Notes: generated from the letters alone by a model not told the origin. 64,000 bases of DNA from Burkholderia vietnamiensis LMG 10929 (GCF_000959445.1 NZ_CP009631.1:3162001-3226000), one strand, 5' to 3'; positions 29,463 to 37,997 are shown, numbered from the stretch's first letter. A program made the numbers and translations.

Positions 29463-31810
29463 TTCAATTCTCCAAAGAAGGTACGGCCCGGGTACGGATG
29501 GAACACGTAGTAGCGGCGGTCGGTCACGTTGTCGATGCCGACCGAGGCGCTCCAGTGACGGTCGAAGCTGTAACGGGCCTTCAGATCGACGATCGTGAAG
29601 TTGCTGGTGCCGCCGTACACGTCGGGATTCACGTCGCTGTTGTCGAGCGTGTTGAACTGGCGGCCCGAGTAGCGCACGCCGACGCTTCCCAGCCAGTGTT
29701 CGTCGAAGCGGTACGACGCGAGCAGGTTCGCGCGCACGCGCGGGATGCGCGGAAAGCGCGACCCCACGTACGCCGGATTCGCGGCATCGGCCAGGATCTG
29801 CGCGTTGCTCGCCGACACGTTCGCGTCGATGTCGAGCCCGCGCAGCCCGACGTTGCGGCCGCTGAATGCGAGCTCGACGCCGCGCACGCGCACGCGGTCG
29901 ACGTTCGAGATATTGGTGACCGTCGTTGCGCCCGACACCGTCGTCTGGCTGTAGATCGAATCGCGCAGGTCGCTCTGGAACACGCTCGCCCGCACCACGC
30001 CGACGCCGACGTCGCGCTCGGCCGTGAAATCCCAGTCGATCGCCTTTTCCGGCCGCAGGCCCGGGTTGTTGTTGACGATCGCGTTGTTCGAGATCGTCCC
30101 CTGGAACAGCTCGCCGACCGTCGGAAAGCGCGTGCCCGTCGCGAACGACAGCCGGAAGCGCCACACGTCGGTCGCATCCCATTGCAGCGCGACCTTCGGC
30201 GACAGCGCATTCGCGCCGCGGTCGGCGTAGCCGAGCGTGGCGCTCCCGTTGCCGAGCGCGCCGCCGTAGGCGTCCCAGCGCTCGTAGCGCAGGCCGAGCG
30301 TCGCGAGCCAGCCGGGCGCGAACCGCCACGCGTCCTGCGCGAACAGCGCCTGCGTGCGCGTATCGCCGCGGTAGACGCTCGCGACCGACGTGCTCGGCCC
30401 AGCCAGCCAGTCGGCCGTGTTGTACGTGACGTTGCGCAGGAAATAGTTGTCGTAGTGATAGCCGAACGTGAACGTATGACCGTGCACGTCCGGCGCCTCG
30501 GCCTTCAGGTCGAGCGTGCGCCAGCCCGTGCCGTTGCCGTCGAACAGCGTCCCCGCACCGCCCTGCGCGGTCGACGCGGCGCGCAGCACGTCGCGCGACA
30601 CGTCGTAGGCCGACACCACGCCCGACAGCCTCCAGCCGGAATCGAGCCGGCCGTTCAGCCCGAGCGCGTACAGCCAGTTCTCCTGGTCGCCGCGCTGCGG
30701 CGCGAATGCGCTTGGCGCGACGGTCATGTTGCGGCCGCCGATCGACACGTTGCCGCCGTACACCGGATTGCCGGCCGCGTCGCGCAGGAAGGTGGCGCCG
30801 TGCTGCCGGTAGTGGTTTTCCCAGTGACCGAGCGTGAGGGTCGCATCGACGTGGTCGGTGAACGCATAGCCCATCCGCACCGTGCCGTTGAGCTGCTCGG
30901 TCCGCTCGATGTTCTGCGCGCCGACGATCGTGCGCGGCTTGCCGTTGGGCCCGATGTCGGTGGCCGCGCCGGTCACGGGCACCGCCGCGCCGAGCCGCGG
31001 GTTGTACGCGGCATTGGGACTCGCATACTGCATCGGCTGGCCATCGTTCTCCAGCCGGTCGAGCGACAGCGAAAACCAGAACCTGCCGATGCGGTTCGCG
31101 ATTCTCGCCGTCTGATGGTTGCCGCCGAAGCTGTCCGCGAACCCGTAGCCGTCGCGATAGCGCTGCGTGAAGAACTGCGTCGACACCGACGCCTCGAGCC
31201 GGTCGGGCTTGCGCGTCGTCAGCAGCACGGTCGAGCCGATCGCGTTGCCCGGATAGAGCGCGGAAAACGGGCCGTACAGCACGTCGACGCGCGCGATGTC
31301 GTCGGGGGCGATCAGCGACCAGCGCGGCGGATACGCGTAGCTCGAGCCGAGCAGGTTCGACAGCAGCAGGCCGTCGGCATAGACGAGCCCGCGCGCACTC
31401 TGCAGCTCGTTGAAGTCGCGCCCGGCGAACACGCTGTTGCGGTCGCCGATGTAGCGCTTGCGCACCATCAGGTTGGGCGCGTACTTCAGCGCGTCCTCGG
31501 TGCTGGTGTTGGTGTGCGAGTCGATCTGCTCGCGCGTGATCGACTCGACGACGGCCGGCGTGTCGGGATCGACGCTTTGGCGCTGGGCGGTGATGCTGAC
31601 GGCGCTGAGCGTGTCGCCGGTCGGCGTGGGTGCGGGCGTGGGTACGGCAGCGGACGGCACGCCGTCGGCGGACACGCGCGTCGCGCCGGAGGTCGGATCG
31701 GCGGACGCGCCGTCGATCGGGGCCGCTTGCGCGAGCGGCCATACGAAAGCGGTCGCGCACGCGAGCGCGAGCCGTCCGCGCGGCGGGCGCGCGGCGAAGG
31801 TGAACGACAT
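29450..31810 (-). CDS. TonB-dependent outer-membrane receptor, probable copper or copper-complex transporter
   Basis: 786 residues. Signal peptide to about residue 29, then a TonB-box-like region (DTLSAVSITAQ, ~66), plug domain (DALKYAPNLMVRKRYIGDRNSVFAGRDF, ~105-200) and a 22-strand barrel ending in FFGELKWSL, the typical terminal aromatic/Leu strand. Substrate is inferred from context: the DUF2946 gene upstream heads operons linked to copper, and the downstream BNR protein has His/Met/Cys clusters. A siderophore receptor is the alternative. The leader is the 128-bp gap after DUF2946. Confidence 0.85.
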   Translation of the reverse strand: MSFTFAARPPRGRLALACATAFVWPLAQAAPIDGASADPTSGATRVSADGVPSAAVPTPAPTPTGDTLSAVSITAQRQSVDPDTPAVVESITREQIDSHTNTSTEDALKYAPNLMVRKRYIGDRNSVFAGRDFNELQSARGLVYADGLLLSNLLGSSYAYPPRWSLIAPDDIARVDVLYGPFSALYPGNAIGSTVLLTTRKPDRLEASVSTQFFTQRYRDGYGFADSFGGNHQTARIANRIGRFWFSLSLDRLENDGQPMQYASPNAAYNPRLGAAVPVTGAATDIGPNGKPRTIVGAQNIERTEQLNGTVRMGYAFTDHVDATLTLGHWENHYRQHGATFLRDAAGNPVYGGNVSIGGRNMTVAPSAFAPQRGDQENWLYALGLNGRLDSGWRLSGVVSAYDVSRDVLRAASTAQGGAGTLFDGNGTGWRTLDLKAEAPDVHGHTFTFGYHYDNYFLRNVTYNTADWLAGPSTSVASVYRGDTRTQALFAQDAWRFAPGWLATLGLRYERWDAYGGALGNGSATLGYADRGANALSPKVALQWDATDVWRFRLSFATGTRFPTVGELFQGTISNNAIVNNNPGLRPEKAIDWDFTAERDVGVGVVRASVFQSDLRDSIYSQTTVSGATTVTNISNVDRVRVRGVELAFSGRNVGLRGLDIDANVSASNAQILADAANPAYVGSRFPRIPRVRANLLASYRFDEHWLGSVGVRYSGRQFNTLDNSDVNPDVYGGTSNFTIVDLKARYSFDRHWSASVGIDNVTDRRYYVFHPYPGRTFFGELKWSL

Positions 31811-31938
31811 GGATCAATTCCTGAAAACGTGACCGAATGCCGCAGCACGCGAGCGCACGCAGCGCGCGCGTGAGGCGTGGCGCGCGGAACGCGCCCGCGG
31901 GCGGCACGCGCGCCGTCGAGGCGCGCGGACGATATCAA
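31811..31938 (-). promoter_or_regulatory. Intergenic leader between DUF2946 and the TonB receptor, candidate Rho-dependent attenuation zone
   Basis: 128 bp, no ORF of its own. In the Bordetella homologue, Rho terminates between these two genes when copper relieves translational arrest on the first. Here the region is GC-rich with alternating CGCGCG words and no intrinsic terminator, which fits Rho but does not prove it. Confidence 0.4.
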
Positions 31939-32328
31939 TCAGATCGGGACGTATTCAGGCGGGCCGCGCGGCTGCGCGAGTCGGATAGGCTGCCCGGGAC
32001 GATCGGGCACGACAGGTGCGACGGCCCGGTAGGCGAACGCGCGCACGAAGCCGGGCAAGACAGGCACGCTAGTGGCGAGCGCGACGTTCGACGCGAAGCC
32101 CGGGCAGTACACGCAGTGCGGTACGGCGGCATGGTCGAACGACGCCGCGCCCTGCTCGTCGGCGGACGGTGCGAACACGACGCGGTGGGCGCCGGCCGCA
32201 CTGCACAGCTCGAGCGGAAGCGCGCCGGAACCGCTCGCCGCGACGCGCGCATAGCCGATGACTGGCGACAGTACGTTCAGTACCAGCGCCAGCCAGACGA
32301 GGCCGATCCATCGCGTCTTTCGTGTCAT
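31939..32328 (-). CDS. DUF2946 protein, CruR-like copper-sensing upstream ORF
   Basis: 129 residues. N-terminal hydrophobic segment WIGLVWLALVLNVLSPVIGYA (a signal or membrane anchor), then HCVYC with the CXXC at residues 72-75, and a C-terminal RGPP at 121-124, five residues before the stop. In Bordetella pertussis a DUF2946 protein heads a bfrG-type TonB receptor operon; copper binding to its CXXC as it is translated relieves arrest on a C-terminal RAPP and triggers Rho termination. RGPP is a close variant. ATG at 32328 was chosen over an upstream extension because it puts the hydrophobic segment near the N-terminus. Confidence 0.82.
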   Translation of the reverse strand: MTRKTRWIGLVWLALVLNVLSPVIGYARVAASGSGALPLELCSAAGAHRVVFAPSADEQGAASFDHAAVPHCVYCPGFASNVALATSVPVLPGFVRAFAYRAVAPVVPDRPGQPIRLAQPRGPPEYVPI

Positions 32329-32527
32329 CGCGGTCGAGGAAAAAGTGCGCGCGAAGTATAACAAGCGGACCGATCGTTGCCGATCCTGCGCGGCGCAATA
32401 GTCGGCATCGGACAGCGCGCGCCAACGCATGTGCCGTTAATACAACAGAGACAAAAACTAACGATTCGCCTCTGGCATAAATCCGAGCGCGAGGTTGATA
32501 ATTATTGAACCCGCTGGAGAAACGATC

Positions 32528-32674
32528 ATGGATGAAAGACCAACCCGCATGCCGCCGCCCGAGCAAGTGATGAGCCCGGATCCGGAGCCCGTCGGCGTCG
32601 AGTTCCTCGCCGAGTTGCCCGAGCACGTCCGGGCATTCTTCGACGAGCAGCACAAGCTCTACGCGCCGAAGTGA
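32528..32674 (+). CDS. Small acidic protein, 48 residues, unknown
   Basis: Translates to an acidic, proline-rich protein beginning MDERPTRMPPPEQVM and ending FFDEQHKLYAPK. A GGAG lies 9 bp before the ATG and a GATAAT box at 32497-32502 lies in an AT-richer stretch, so promoter, ribosome site and codon use agree. No signal peptide or membrane segment. No family is recognised. It is not linked to the neighbouring DUF2946 or chorismate mutase genes by spacing. Confidence 0.65.
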   Translation: MDERPTRMPPPEQVMSPDPEPVGVEFLAELPEHVRAFFDEQHKLYAPK

Positions 32675-32897
32675 TCGCGCGTTCCGTTCCGTAACCGTCG
32701 CGTGTCGATCGAGATCGTGCGGTTTCTCGCTGCGTTTCGTGCGCAGATCGCTTTGCACCCGGGCTGCAACGGCCTGACGGTGCCGGTTCGGCGCGTCCGC
32801 TGAATATCCGCTGTCGCGTCGCTCCGCCGCGCGGCCGTCTTCGTCTATCCTTCTGGTTTTCCCGCCACGGCCCCTGCGGCCACTTCCGAACGTCCCG

Positions 32898-33491
32898 ATG
32901 AAACAAGCCATTCGTGCCAGCCTCGCTGTCGCCACGCTGGGTGTCGCATTCCTTTCGGCGCCGCCCGCGGCGCGCGCAGACGGCGACGACACCGCGCTCA
33001 CCAATCTCGTCGCCCTTGCGTCGCAGCGGCTCGCGCTTGCCGAGCCGGTCGCGCGCTGGAAATGGGCCAACCACCAGGCGATCGAAGACAAGCCGCGCGA
33101 AGCCGCGCTGCTCGCGTCGGTGGAAAAGCGCGCGGTCCAAGCCGGCGTCGACGCGGCGGTCGCCCGCACCTTCTTCGAGGACCAGATCGCCGCCAGCAAG
33201 GACGTGCAAAACGCGCTGTTCGCCAACTGGCGCGCGACGCGGCCTCCGGAAGGAACGCCACCCGACCTCGCGACCAGCACGCGCCCGGCGCTCGATCAGC
33301 TCACGCAGAAGATGCTGGCCGCGCTCGCGCAAGCCGCGCCGGTGCGCGACGCCCCGGATTGCCAGGCACGGCTCGCGCGCAGCATCGCGAACTGGAAGAC
33401 GCTTACCCGCTACGATTCGACGCGTACGCAGGCGCTCGGCACCGCGCTGTCCCATGTTTGCTCGGCGGGCGGTGCCAGCGCGATCGGCTGA
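32898..33491 (+). CDS. Secreted chorismate mutase (AroQ gamma class)
   Basis: 197 residues. Signal peptide ending at AARA (about residue 27), then the all-helical AroQ domain: LVALASQRLALAEPVARWKW, IEDKPREAALLA, ARTFFEDQIAASKDVQ (catalytic Arg/Lys/Glu positions in this pattern). A C-terminal Cys pair (DCQARLARS... SHVCSAGG) is typical of the gamma class. It converts chorismate to prephenate in the periplasm; why it is exported is not known. Single gene. Confidence 0.88.
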   Translation: MKQAIRASLAVATLGVAFLSAPPAARADGDDTALTNLVALASQRLALAEPVARWKWANHQAIEDKPREAALLASVEKRAVQAGVDAAVARTFFEDQIAASKDVQNALFANWRATRPPEGTPPDLATSTRPALDQLTQKMLAALAQAAPVRDAPDCQARLARSIANWKTLTRYDSTRTQALGTALSHVCSAGGASAIG

Positions 33492-33527
33492 CCGGCCGCC
33501 ACGATCGCAGGCAGCCGCGCGCGATTC

Positions 33528-34655
33528 TCAGTCGGCGGCCGCGAGCGCCGCCAGCGGGATCAATTGCAGGCCGCGCGCGAGATAGGTCTGCAACAGACGC
33601 TGCGTATGGGGCTCGAACGCGCCGTCCGTGCCGTCCGCCGCGAGCCGCGCGGCGGCGTCGAGCGACTCGGCCACGCCGAGGTAACGCCACGCATCGATCA
33701 CATGAAACAGGCTGCGCTCGCCGTGCGCCTCGAACGCGACCGCGCCGTCGAACGGCCAGGGCGCATCACCGGCACGTACGGCCGCAGCCGTGGGTCGCCG
33801 GTTGTATGCCGGGCGCAGGCGCGCGATCCACTGCGCTTCGGCAAGCATCGCGCCCAGCTCGTTGCCGGTCTCCCGCCACTCGACGCGCCGCACCTGCTGC
33901 GCGATCCGCATTTCCTTCGACGAGCGCCGCTCGCCGGTCAGCAGCGCACGCAAGCGCTGCCGGACACGCACGCTGCGGCCGACGTACAGCGCTTCGTCGC
34001 CCTCGCCGAACAGCGCATAGGCGCCGCATCCGGCCGGCGCGGTATCGAGCCATGCTTCGGTCAAGTCGCCGCCCAGACGGAAGTGGCGCGTCGTACGTGC
34101 GATCTGGTCGCGCAAGCGCTCGAGCGGCACGAGCGTGTGTAATTGCCGCCAGAACTGCCAAATCAGGTCCGCATCCGCGAGCGCGCGGTGGCGCGCGGCG
34201 GGGACCAGCCCATACCGCTCGATCAGCGCATCGAGGCCATGCCGCGACTCGCGCGGAAACAGCGCGCGCGACAGCTTCACCGTGCATAGCACGTCGGGGT
34301 TGAATGCGAGGCCGGCGCGCTCGAATTCTGCGCGCAGAAAACCACGGTCGAAGCTCGCGTTGTGCGCGACGAACAGCTTGCCGTCCAAACGCTCGAACAG
34401 CGCCGGCGCGAGCGACGCAAACGACGGCGCGTCGCGCACCATGTCGTCCGAAATACCGGTCAGCTGTTGGATGAACGGCGGGATCGGCTGCCCGGGATTG
34501 ACCAGCGTCGTCCATGTGGACATGTGGCCCGGACCGATTTCGACTACCCCGATTTCGGTAATGCGATGTTCGGCGGGCGATCCACCAGTGGTTTCGAGGT
34601 CGACGAAGACGAGCGGCTGTTCGCTGGCAGGATCGGACGGATAAAGGTCGGACAT
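33528..34655 (-). CDS. DnaQ-like 3'-5' exonuclease fused to GIY-YIG (UvrC/Cho-like) nuclease domain
   Basis: 375 residues. The N-terminal DEDDh exonuclease covers residues ~12-175: Exo I VFVDLETTGG, Exo II LFVAHNASFDRGFLRAEF, Exo III RHRALADADLIWQF. A GIY-YIG domain follows at ~195-285 (GCGAYALFGEGDEALYVGRSVRVRQRL). This fusion occurs in several bacterial lineages and resembles the Cho endonuclease half of UvrC; a repair role is likely, the pathway is inference. ATG at 34655. Downstream of it nothing is co-directional. Confidence 0.88.
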   Translation of the reverse strand: MSDLYPSDPASEQPLVFVDLETTGGSPAEHRITEIGVVEIGPGHMSTWTTLVNPGQPIPPFIQQLTGISDDMVRDAPSFASLAPALFERLDGKLFVAHNASFDRGFLRAEFERAGLAFNPDVLCTVKLSRALFPRESRHGLDALIERYGLVPAARHRALADADLIWQFWRQLHTLVPLERLRDQIARTTRHFRLGGDLTEAWLDTAPAGCGAYALFGEGDEALYVGRSVRVRQRLRALLTGERRSSKEMRIAQQVRRVEWRETGNELGAMLAEAQWIARLRPAYNRRPTAAAVRAGDAPWPFDGAVAFEAHGERSLFHVIDAWRYLGVAESLDAAARLAADGTDGAFEPHTQRLLQTYLARGLQLIPLAALAAAD

Positions 34656-34763
34656 GAAGAGACGGGAGAAACGATGCTTCCGCGAGTATGCACCGGCGCG
34701 GGTGTCGCGGGCCAGTGCAACCGAAATCGATCCGCCCGTCGACCGTTTTCGCGGCCGGAAAAG

Positions 34764-34789
34764 CAAAAAGCCCCCGCTATGCGGGGGCC
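34764..34789 (-). terminator. Rho-independent terminator of cspA
   Basis: On the minus strand stem GCCCCCGC / GCGGGGGC with loop ATA, followed by TTTTTGC. It lies 27 bp after the cspA stop and before the exonuclease gene. Confidence 0.85.
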
Positions 34790-34815
34790 GGACGTGATCG
34801 GTACTACGCGGCGCG

Positions 34816-35019
34816 TCAGGCTGCCTGGATATTCGCTGCCTGCTTGCCCTTCGGGCCGACCTTCACCTCGAACGAAACGCGCTGGTTTTCCTTCAACGTC
34901 TTGAAGCCTTCCATCCGGATTTCGGAGAAGTGCGCAAACAAATCTTCGCCGCCATTGTCGGATGTAATAAAGCCAAAACCTTTAGCATCGTTAAACCATT
35001 TTACGATACCGGTATCCAT
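34816..35019 (-). CDS. cspA: Cold-shock domain protein (CspA family)
   Basis: 67 residues. OB-fold RNA chaperone with both RNP motifs: KGFGFIT (RNP1) and DLFAHFSEI (RNP2). The start was set at the ATG at 35019 (MDTGIVKWF), the normal family N-terminus, not at the upstream 35034. It has a leader of about 110 nt from a near-consensus promoter, a feature often tied to temperature-dependent control. Several cspA paralogues exist in such genomes, so the symbol is generic. Confidence 0.94.
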   Translation of the reverse strand: MDTGIVKWFNDAKGFGFITSDNGGEDLFAHFSEIRMEGFKTLKENQRVSFEVKVGPKGKQAANIQAA

Positions 35020-35410
35020 ACCTTCGTTCCCCACTCGTTTAGATCAAAAAAGCTACCATTTATAGCCGCTTCCCGAACACCCGTAACAGCGTGCCGATTC
35101 TCAATGGGCGCTGCGTCCGGGGACGGAGTGCTCACTTTATAAATTGGACGATCCAGGCGCGTCAAGCGAATTTTTAACGCCCTCTTTATCAAAATCACAT
35201 CAATGCCATTGGAATGGGCACACACTCGTCTTCTATTAACTAATTCGCGCCAAAACCCTGTCAATATTACCGGGCATGGATCACCGTTAATCGAAGTGAT
35301 GAAAAACATACCGGGGTCGAATCATGCCGGTAAAATCCTCGGGGTTTTTTCCGGTTGCGCAAGCCGCGCCACGTTGCGATGCTGGAGTCACGCAATTGGA
35401 GGAGAAGGTC
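35020..35410. other. 391-bp divergent region between cspA and the 86-residue protein
   Basis: Carries the cspA leader and promoter on the minus strand. On the plus side there is an AT-rich stretch at 35200-35345. CCGGGG and CCGGTA words there can form a weak hairpin (TACCGG...CCGGTA, about 35310-35334) ahead of a GGGGTTTTTT run. Confidence 0.55.
35137..35165 (-). promoter_or_regulatory. Strong sigma70 promoter of cspA
   Basis: Read on the minus strand: TTGACG (35165-35160), 17-bp spacer, TTATAA (35142-35137). The spacing is optimal. Predicted transcription start near 35130 gives a leader of about 110 nt. Confidence 0.85.
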
Positions 35411-35671
35411 ATGTGGCTGGACGGAATCAAGCGCTTCGCGAGCCGACTCGCACGCGCACGCCGCAAGTCCCGCGCGCTGGCCGAGTCCCGTGAAGCGCCG
35501 TGTGACACCGAGTTCGATCCGACCTGGCACGGCGACCATTGGCAAAACCTGTTGGCGTCGCCGCTGGATGCCCGTCACTACGTGATGGAAGACTGGACCT
35601 ATACGCCGCCGCAGGCGCAAACCAAAGACGCGGAACCGGCTGCGAGACGCAAGCGACGCTCGTACTCGTAG
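35411..35671 (+). CDS. Hypothetical basic protein, 86 residues
   Basis: Begins MWLDGIKRFASRLARARRKSRAL, a basic amphipathic N-terminus, with a central acidic/aromatic part (DPTWHGDHWQNLLASPLDARHYVMEDW) and a basic tail (RRKRRS). A GGAGGAGAAGG ribosome site sits just before the ATG at 35411, so this start is preferred over longer ORF extensions. No Cys pair motif and no membrane segment. No known family is recognised. Confidence 0.7.
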   Translation: MWLDGIKRFASRLARARRKSRALAESREAPCDTEFDPTWHGDHWQNLLASPLDARHYVMEDWTYTPPQAQTKDAEPAARRKRRSYS

Positions 35672-35712
35672 CGGCGCGGGAGAAGCCGCGGGGAAGGACA
35701 GGAACGACGGGC

Positions 35713-35740
35713 AAAAAAAAGCGCGACTGGGAAGTCGCGC
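35713..35740 (-). terminator. Orphan rho-independent terminator on the minus strand
   Basis: Minus strand: GCGCGACT, loop TCCC, AGTCGCGC, then eight T residues. The 3' end would be at about 35713. No annotated minus-strand gene lies immediately upstream (higher coordinates). Confidence 0.8.
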
Positions 35741-35796
35741 CGACAAAGGTTTGGAGATCTTTTCCGTCAACGAAAAAGTCTGCTTCGGAAAGCAGA
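35713..35796 (-). ncRNA. Candidate small RNA
   Basis: A TATACT box (minus strand, + coordinates 35803-35808) would start a transcript near 35796 ending at the orphan terminator, about 84 nt. Its 5' part folds into AGTCTCTGCTT/AAGCAGACT followed by TTTTT (35772-35800), which could instead end a longer transcript. No good -35 was found, so the start is uncertain. Confidence 0.35.
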
Positions 35797-36191
35797 GACT
35801 GCAGTATAACGAGATTACATCCTTTCATTATCCATGCTCCGCACAAACCTCTATTGCCGATGTGTCAATAATCGGATTGTTTGCGCGGAGGCGTTGGCAG
35901 TGTCGCGACGGCGCAACGTCAGTACGCACTGCTGACGACTGCAATCGTATGTTGCGCCGCCGCAATGCCCGGATAATCGGGGCACTCCGCCCGCGCGACG
36001 ATTCTTGCGCCATCCTAAATACAGTATTGCGGCACGCGCTTCTCTACCGGAGCCACGGCGCTTCATACACTACAAAACGGATTGGTGACTGAGCGGCCGC
36101 TGCCCCGCATGTCACGCGTGTACAGCTCGATGGCGATGCACGCGACAGCCCGCTGCGGCTTCGATCGACAACAATCGTTTGGAGACAGATC

Positions 36192-37334
36192 ATGAAAAAG
36201 ACGCTGATCGTTGCCGCATTGGCCGGCATTCCGGCGATCGCCGCCCATGCGCAAAGCAGTGTCACGCTATACGGGCTGATCGACGCCGGCATCACCTACA
36301 CGAACAACCAGGGCGGCCACAGCGCGTGGCAGGAAACGAGCGGCTCGATCAACGGCAGCCGCTGGGGGCTGCGCGGTACCGAGGATCTCGGCGGCGGCCT
36401 GAAAGCAATCTTCACGCTGGAGAACGGCTTCGGCATCAACAATGGCACGCTGAAGCAGAACGGCCGCGAGTTCGGCCGGCAGGCATTCGTCGGGCTCGCG
36501 CATGACGGCTTCGGCTCGCTCACGCTCGGCCGCCAATACGACAGCGTCGTCGATTACCTGGGGCCGCTGTCGCTCACGGGCACGCAGTACGGCGGCACCG
36601 AGTTCGCGCACCCGTTCGACAACGACAACCTGAACAACTCGTTCCGGATCAACAACGCCATCAAATACCAGAGCGTGAACTACGGCGGCCTGAAATTCGG
36701 CGCGCTGTACGGCTTCTCGAACGCCACGAATTTCGCGAACAATCGCGCATACAGCGTCGGCGCGTCATACAGCTACCTCGGCTTCAACGTCGCGGCCGCT
36801 TACATGCAGCTGAACAACAACGTCAACGCGCCGGCGTTCGCAGCGAGCGACCCGGGCGCCGTGGCCGGCGACTGGACCTTCGCGGCCGGCCGCCAGCGTA
36901 CCTGGGGCGCCGGCCTGAACTACGGCTTCGGCCCGGCGACCGCCGGCTTCGTGTTCACGCAGACCCGCCTCACCGATTCGGCCGGCATCAGCGCCGGACA
37001 GTCGGGCGTGTCGCGCGGCATCGCGCTCACGGGCGGCACGCGCTTCAACAACTATGAGGTGAACGGCCGCTATGCGCTGACGCCGGCATTCTCGCTGGCC
37101 GGCTCGTACACCTACACCGATGCCCGCCTCGACGGCCAGTCGCCCAGCTGGCACCAGTTCAACCTGCAAGCCGACTATGCGCTGTCGAAGCGCACCGACC
37201 TGTATCTGCAAGGGGAATACCAGCGCGTCAACGCGGACGGCTTGGCGATCGGCGCGAACATCAACGGGCTCGGCAGCGCGTCGTCGACGAACAAGCAAAT
37301 CGCCGTCACCGCGGGTATGCGCCACCGCTTCTGA
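36192..37334 (+). CDS. Gram-negative general porin
   Basis: 380 residues. Signal peptide MKKTLIVAALAGIPAIAAHA, then the mature start QSSVTLYGLIDAG typical of Burkholderia/Bordetella trimeric porins. PEFGRQAFVGL-like and LGRQYDSVVDYL blocks follow, and the protein ends with the terminal Phe (AGMRHRF) needed for barrel assembly. GGAGACAGATC lies before the ATG. It forms a water-filled outer-membrane channel for small hydrophilic solutes. The leader may be targeted by the nearby candidate sRNA; that is speculation. Confidence 0.94.
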   Translation: MKKTLIVAALAGIPAIAAHAQSSVTLYGLIDAGITYTNNQGGHSAWQETSGSINGSRWGLRGTEDLGGGLKAIFTLENGFGINNGTLKQNGREFGRQAFVGLAHDGFGSLTLGRQYDSVVDYLGPLSLTGTQYGGTEFAHPFDNDNLNNSFRINNAIKYQSVNYGGLKFGALYGFSNATNFANNRAYSVGASYSYLGFNVAAAYMQLNNNVNAPAFAASDPGAVAGDWTFAAGRQRTWGAGLNYGFGPATAGFVFTQTRLTDSAGISAGQSGVSRGIALTGGTRFNNYEVNGRYALTPAFSLAGSYTYTDARLDGQSPSWHQFNLQADYALSKRTDLYLQGEYQRVNADGLAIGANINGLGSASSTNKQIAVTAGMRHRF

Positions 37335-37433
37335 ACCATTGCTGCGGCGATCGCGCCGCCGTCATGGGGGCTGGCCGTGCGGGCGCCGCGGACGTCGATA
37401 CGCACCGCTGCGACGCCGCACGCCGCTACGCGC

Positions 37434-37997
37434 TCATGCGTCGTCCCGCGCCGGATAGCGCACGTCGAGCACGTCGATCGGTTGCGGGCCGGCCGGCGTC
37501 ATCAACGTGACGGTATCGCCGATCTTCGCCTTGATCAGCGCCCGTGCAATCGGCGAGATCCAGCTGACGCAGCCGCGGTCGAGGTCCACCTCGTCGATCC
37601 CGACGATCGTCACGGTGTGGTCCTCGCCGTCCGGCGTCGCGTAATCGACGGTCGCGCCGAAGAACACCTGGTCGACGTTCTCCTGCCGGCTCGCGTCGAC
37701 GACTTCGGCGAGATCGAGCCGCTTCGTCAGGAAGCGGATCCGGCGGTCGATTTCGCGCAGCCGCCGCTTGCCGTAGATGTAATCGCCGTTCTCGGACCGG
37801 TCGCCGTTCGACGCGGCCCACGACACGAGGCGCACGACCTCCGGACGCTCGACGTCGATCAGGTTCAGCAACTCGTCCCTGAGCCGCTTGTGGCCGGCCG
37901 GCGTGATGTAGTTCTTGGTGCCCGCCGGGATCGCCGGCTGACCGGGGTCGAGATCGTCGTCGTCGCCTTCCGATTCTTTGACAAACGCCTTGTTCAT
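37434..37997 (-). CDS. greB: Transcription elongation factor GreB
   Basis: 187 residues. Binds the RNA polymerase secondary channel and stimulates cleavage of backtracked RNA. The N-terminal coiled coil carries the acidic tip (SENGDYIYGKRRLREID), and the C-terminal FKBP-like domain GCVSWISPIARALIKAKIGDTV is family-typical. An acidic N-terminal extension (ESEGDDDDLDPG) adds about 25 residues to the usual E. coli length (158). ATG at 37997. Confidence 0.93.
   Translation of the reverse strand: MNKAFVKESEGDDDDLDPGQPAIPAGTKNYITPAGHKRLRDELLNLIDVERPEVVRLVSWAASNGDRSENGDYIYGKRRLREIDRRIRFLTKRLDLAEVVDASRQENVDQVFFGATVDYATPDGEDHTVTIVGIDEVDLDRGCVSWISPIARALIKAKIGDTVTLMTPAGPQPIDVLDVRYPARDDA

Larger units (their letters stand above)
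35672..36191. other. 520-bp gap upstream of the porin, with minus-strand terminators
   Basis: Contains two minus-strand terminator-like hairpins (35713-35740 and 35772-35800) with no minus-strand gene above them, so it may encode an sRNA. It must also hold the porin promoter and leader. It is less GC-rich than the genes. No ORF in it has a convincing ribosome site. Confidence 0.55.

Noticed and set aside
29450..31810. TonB receptor as a ferric-siderophore receptor
   Set aside because: No siderophore genes or Fur-like box were seen, and the DUF2946/BNR context points to copper; not excluded.
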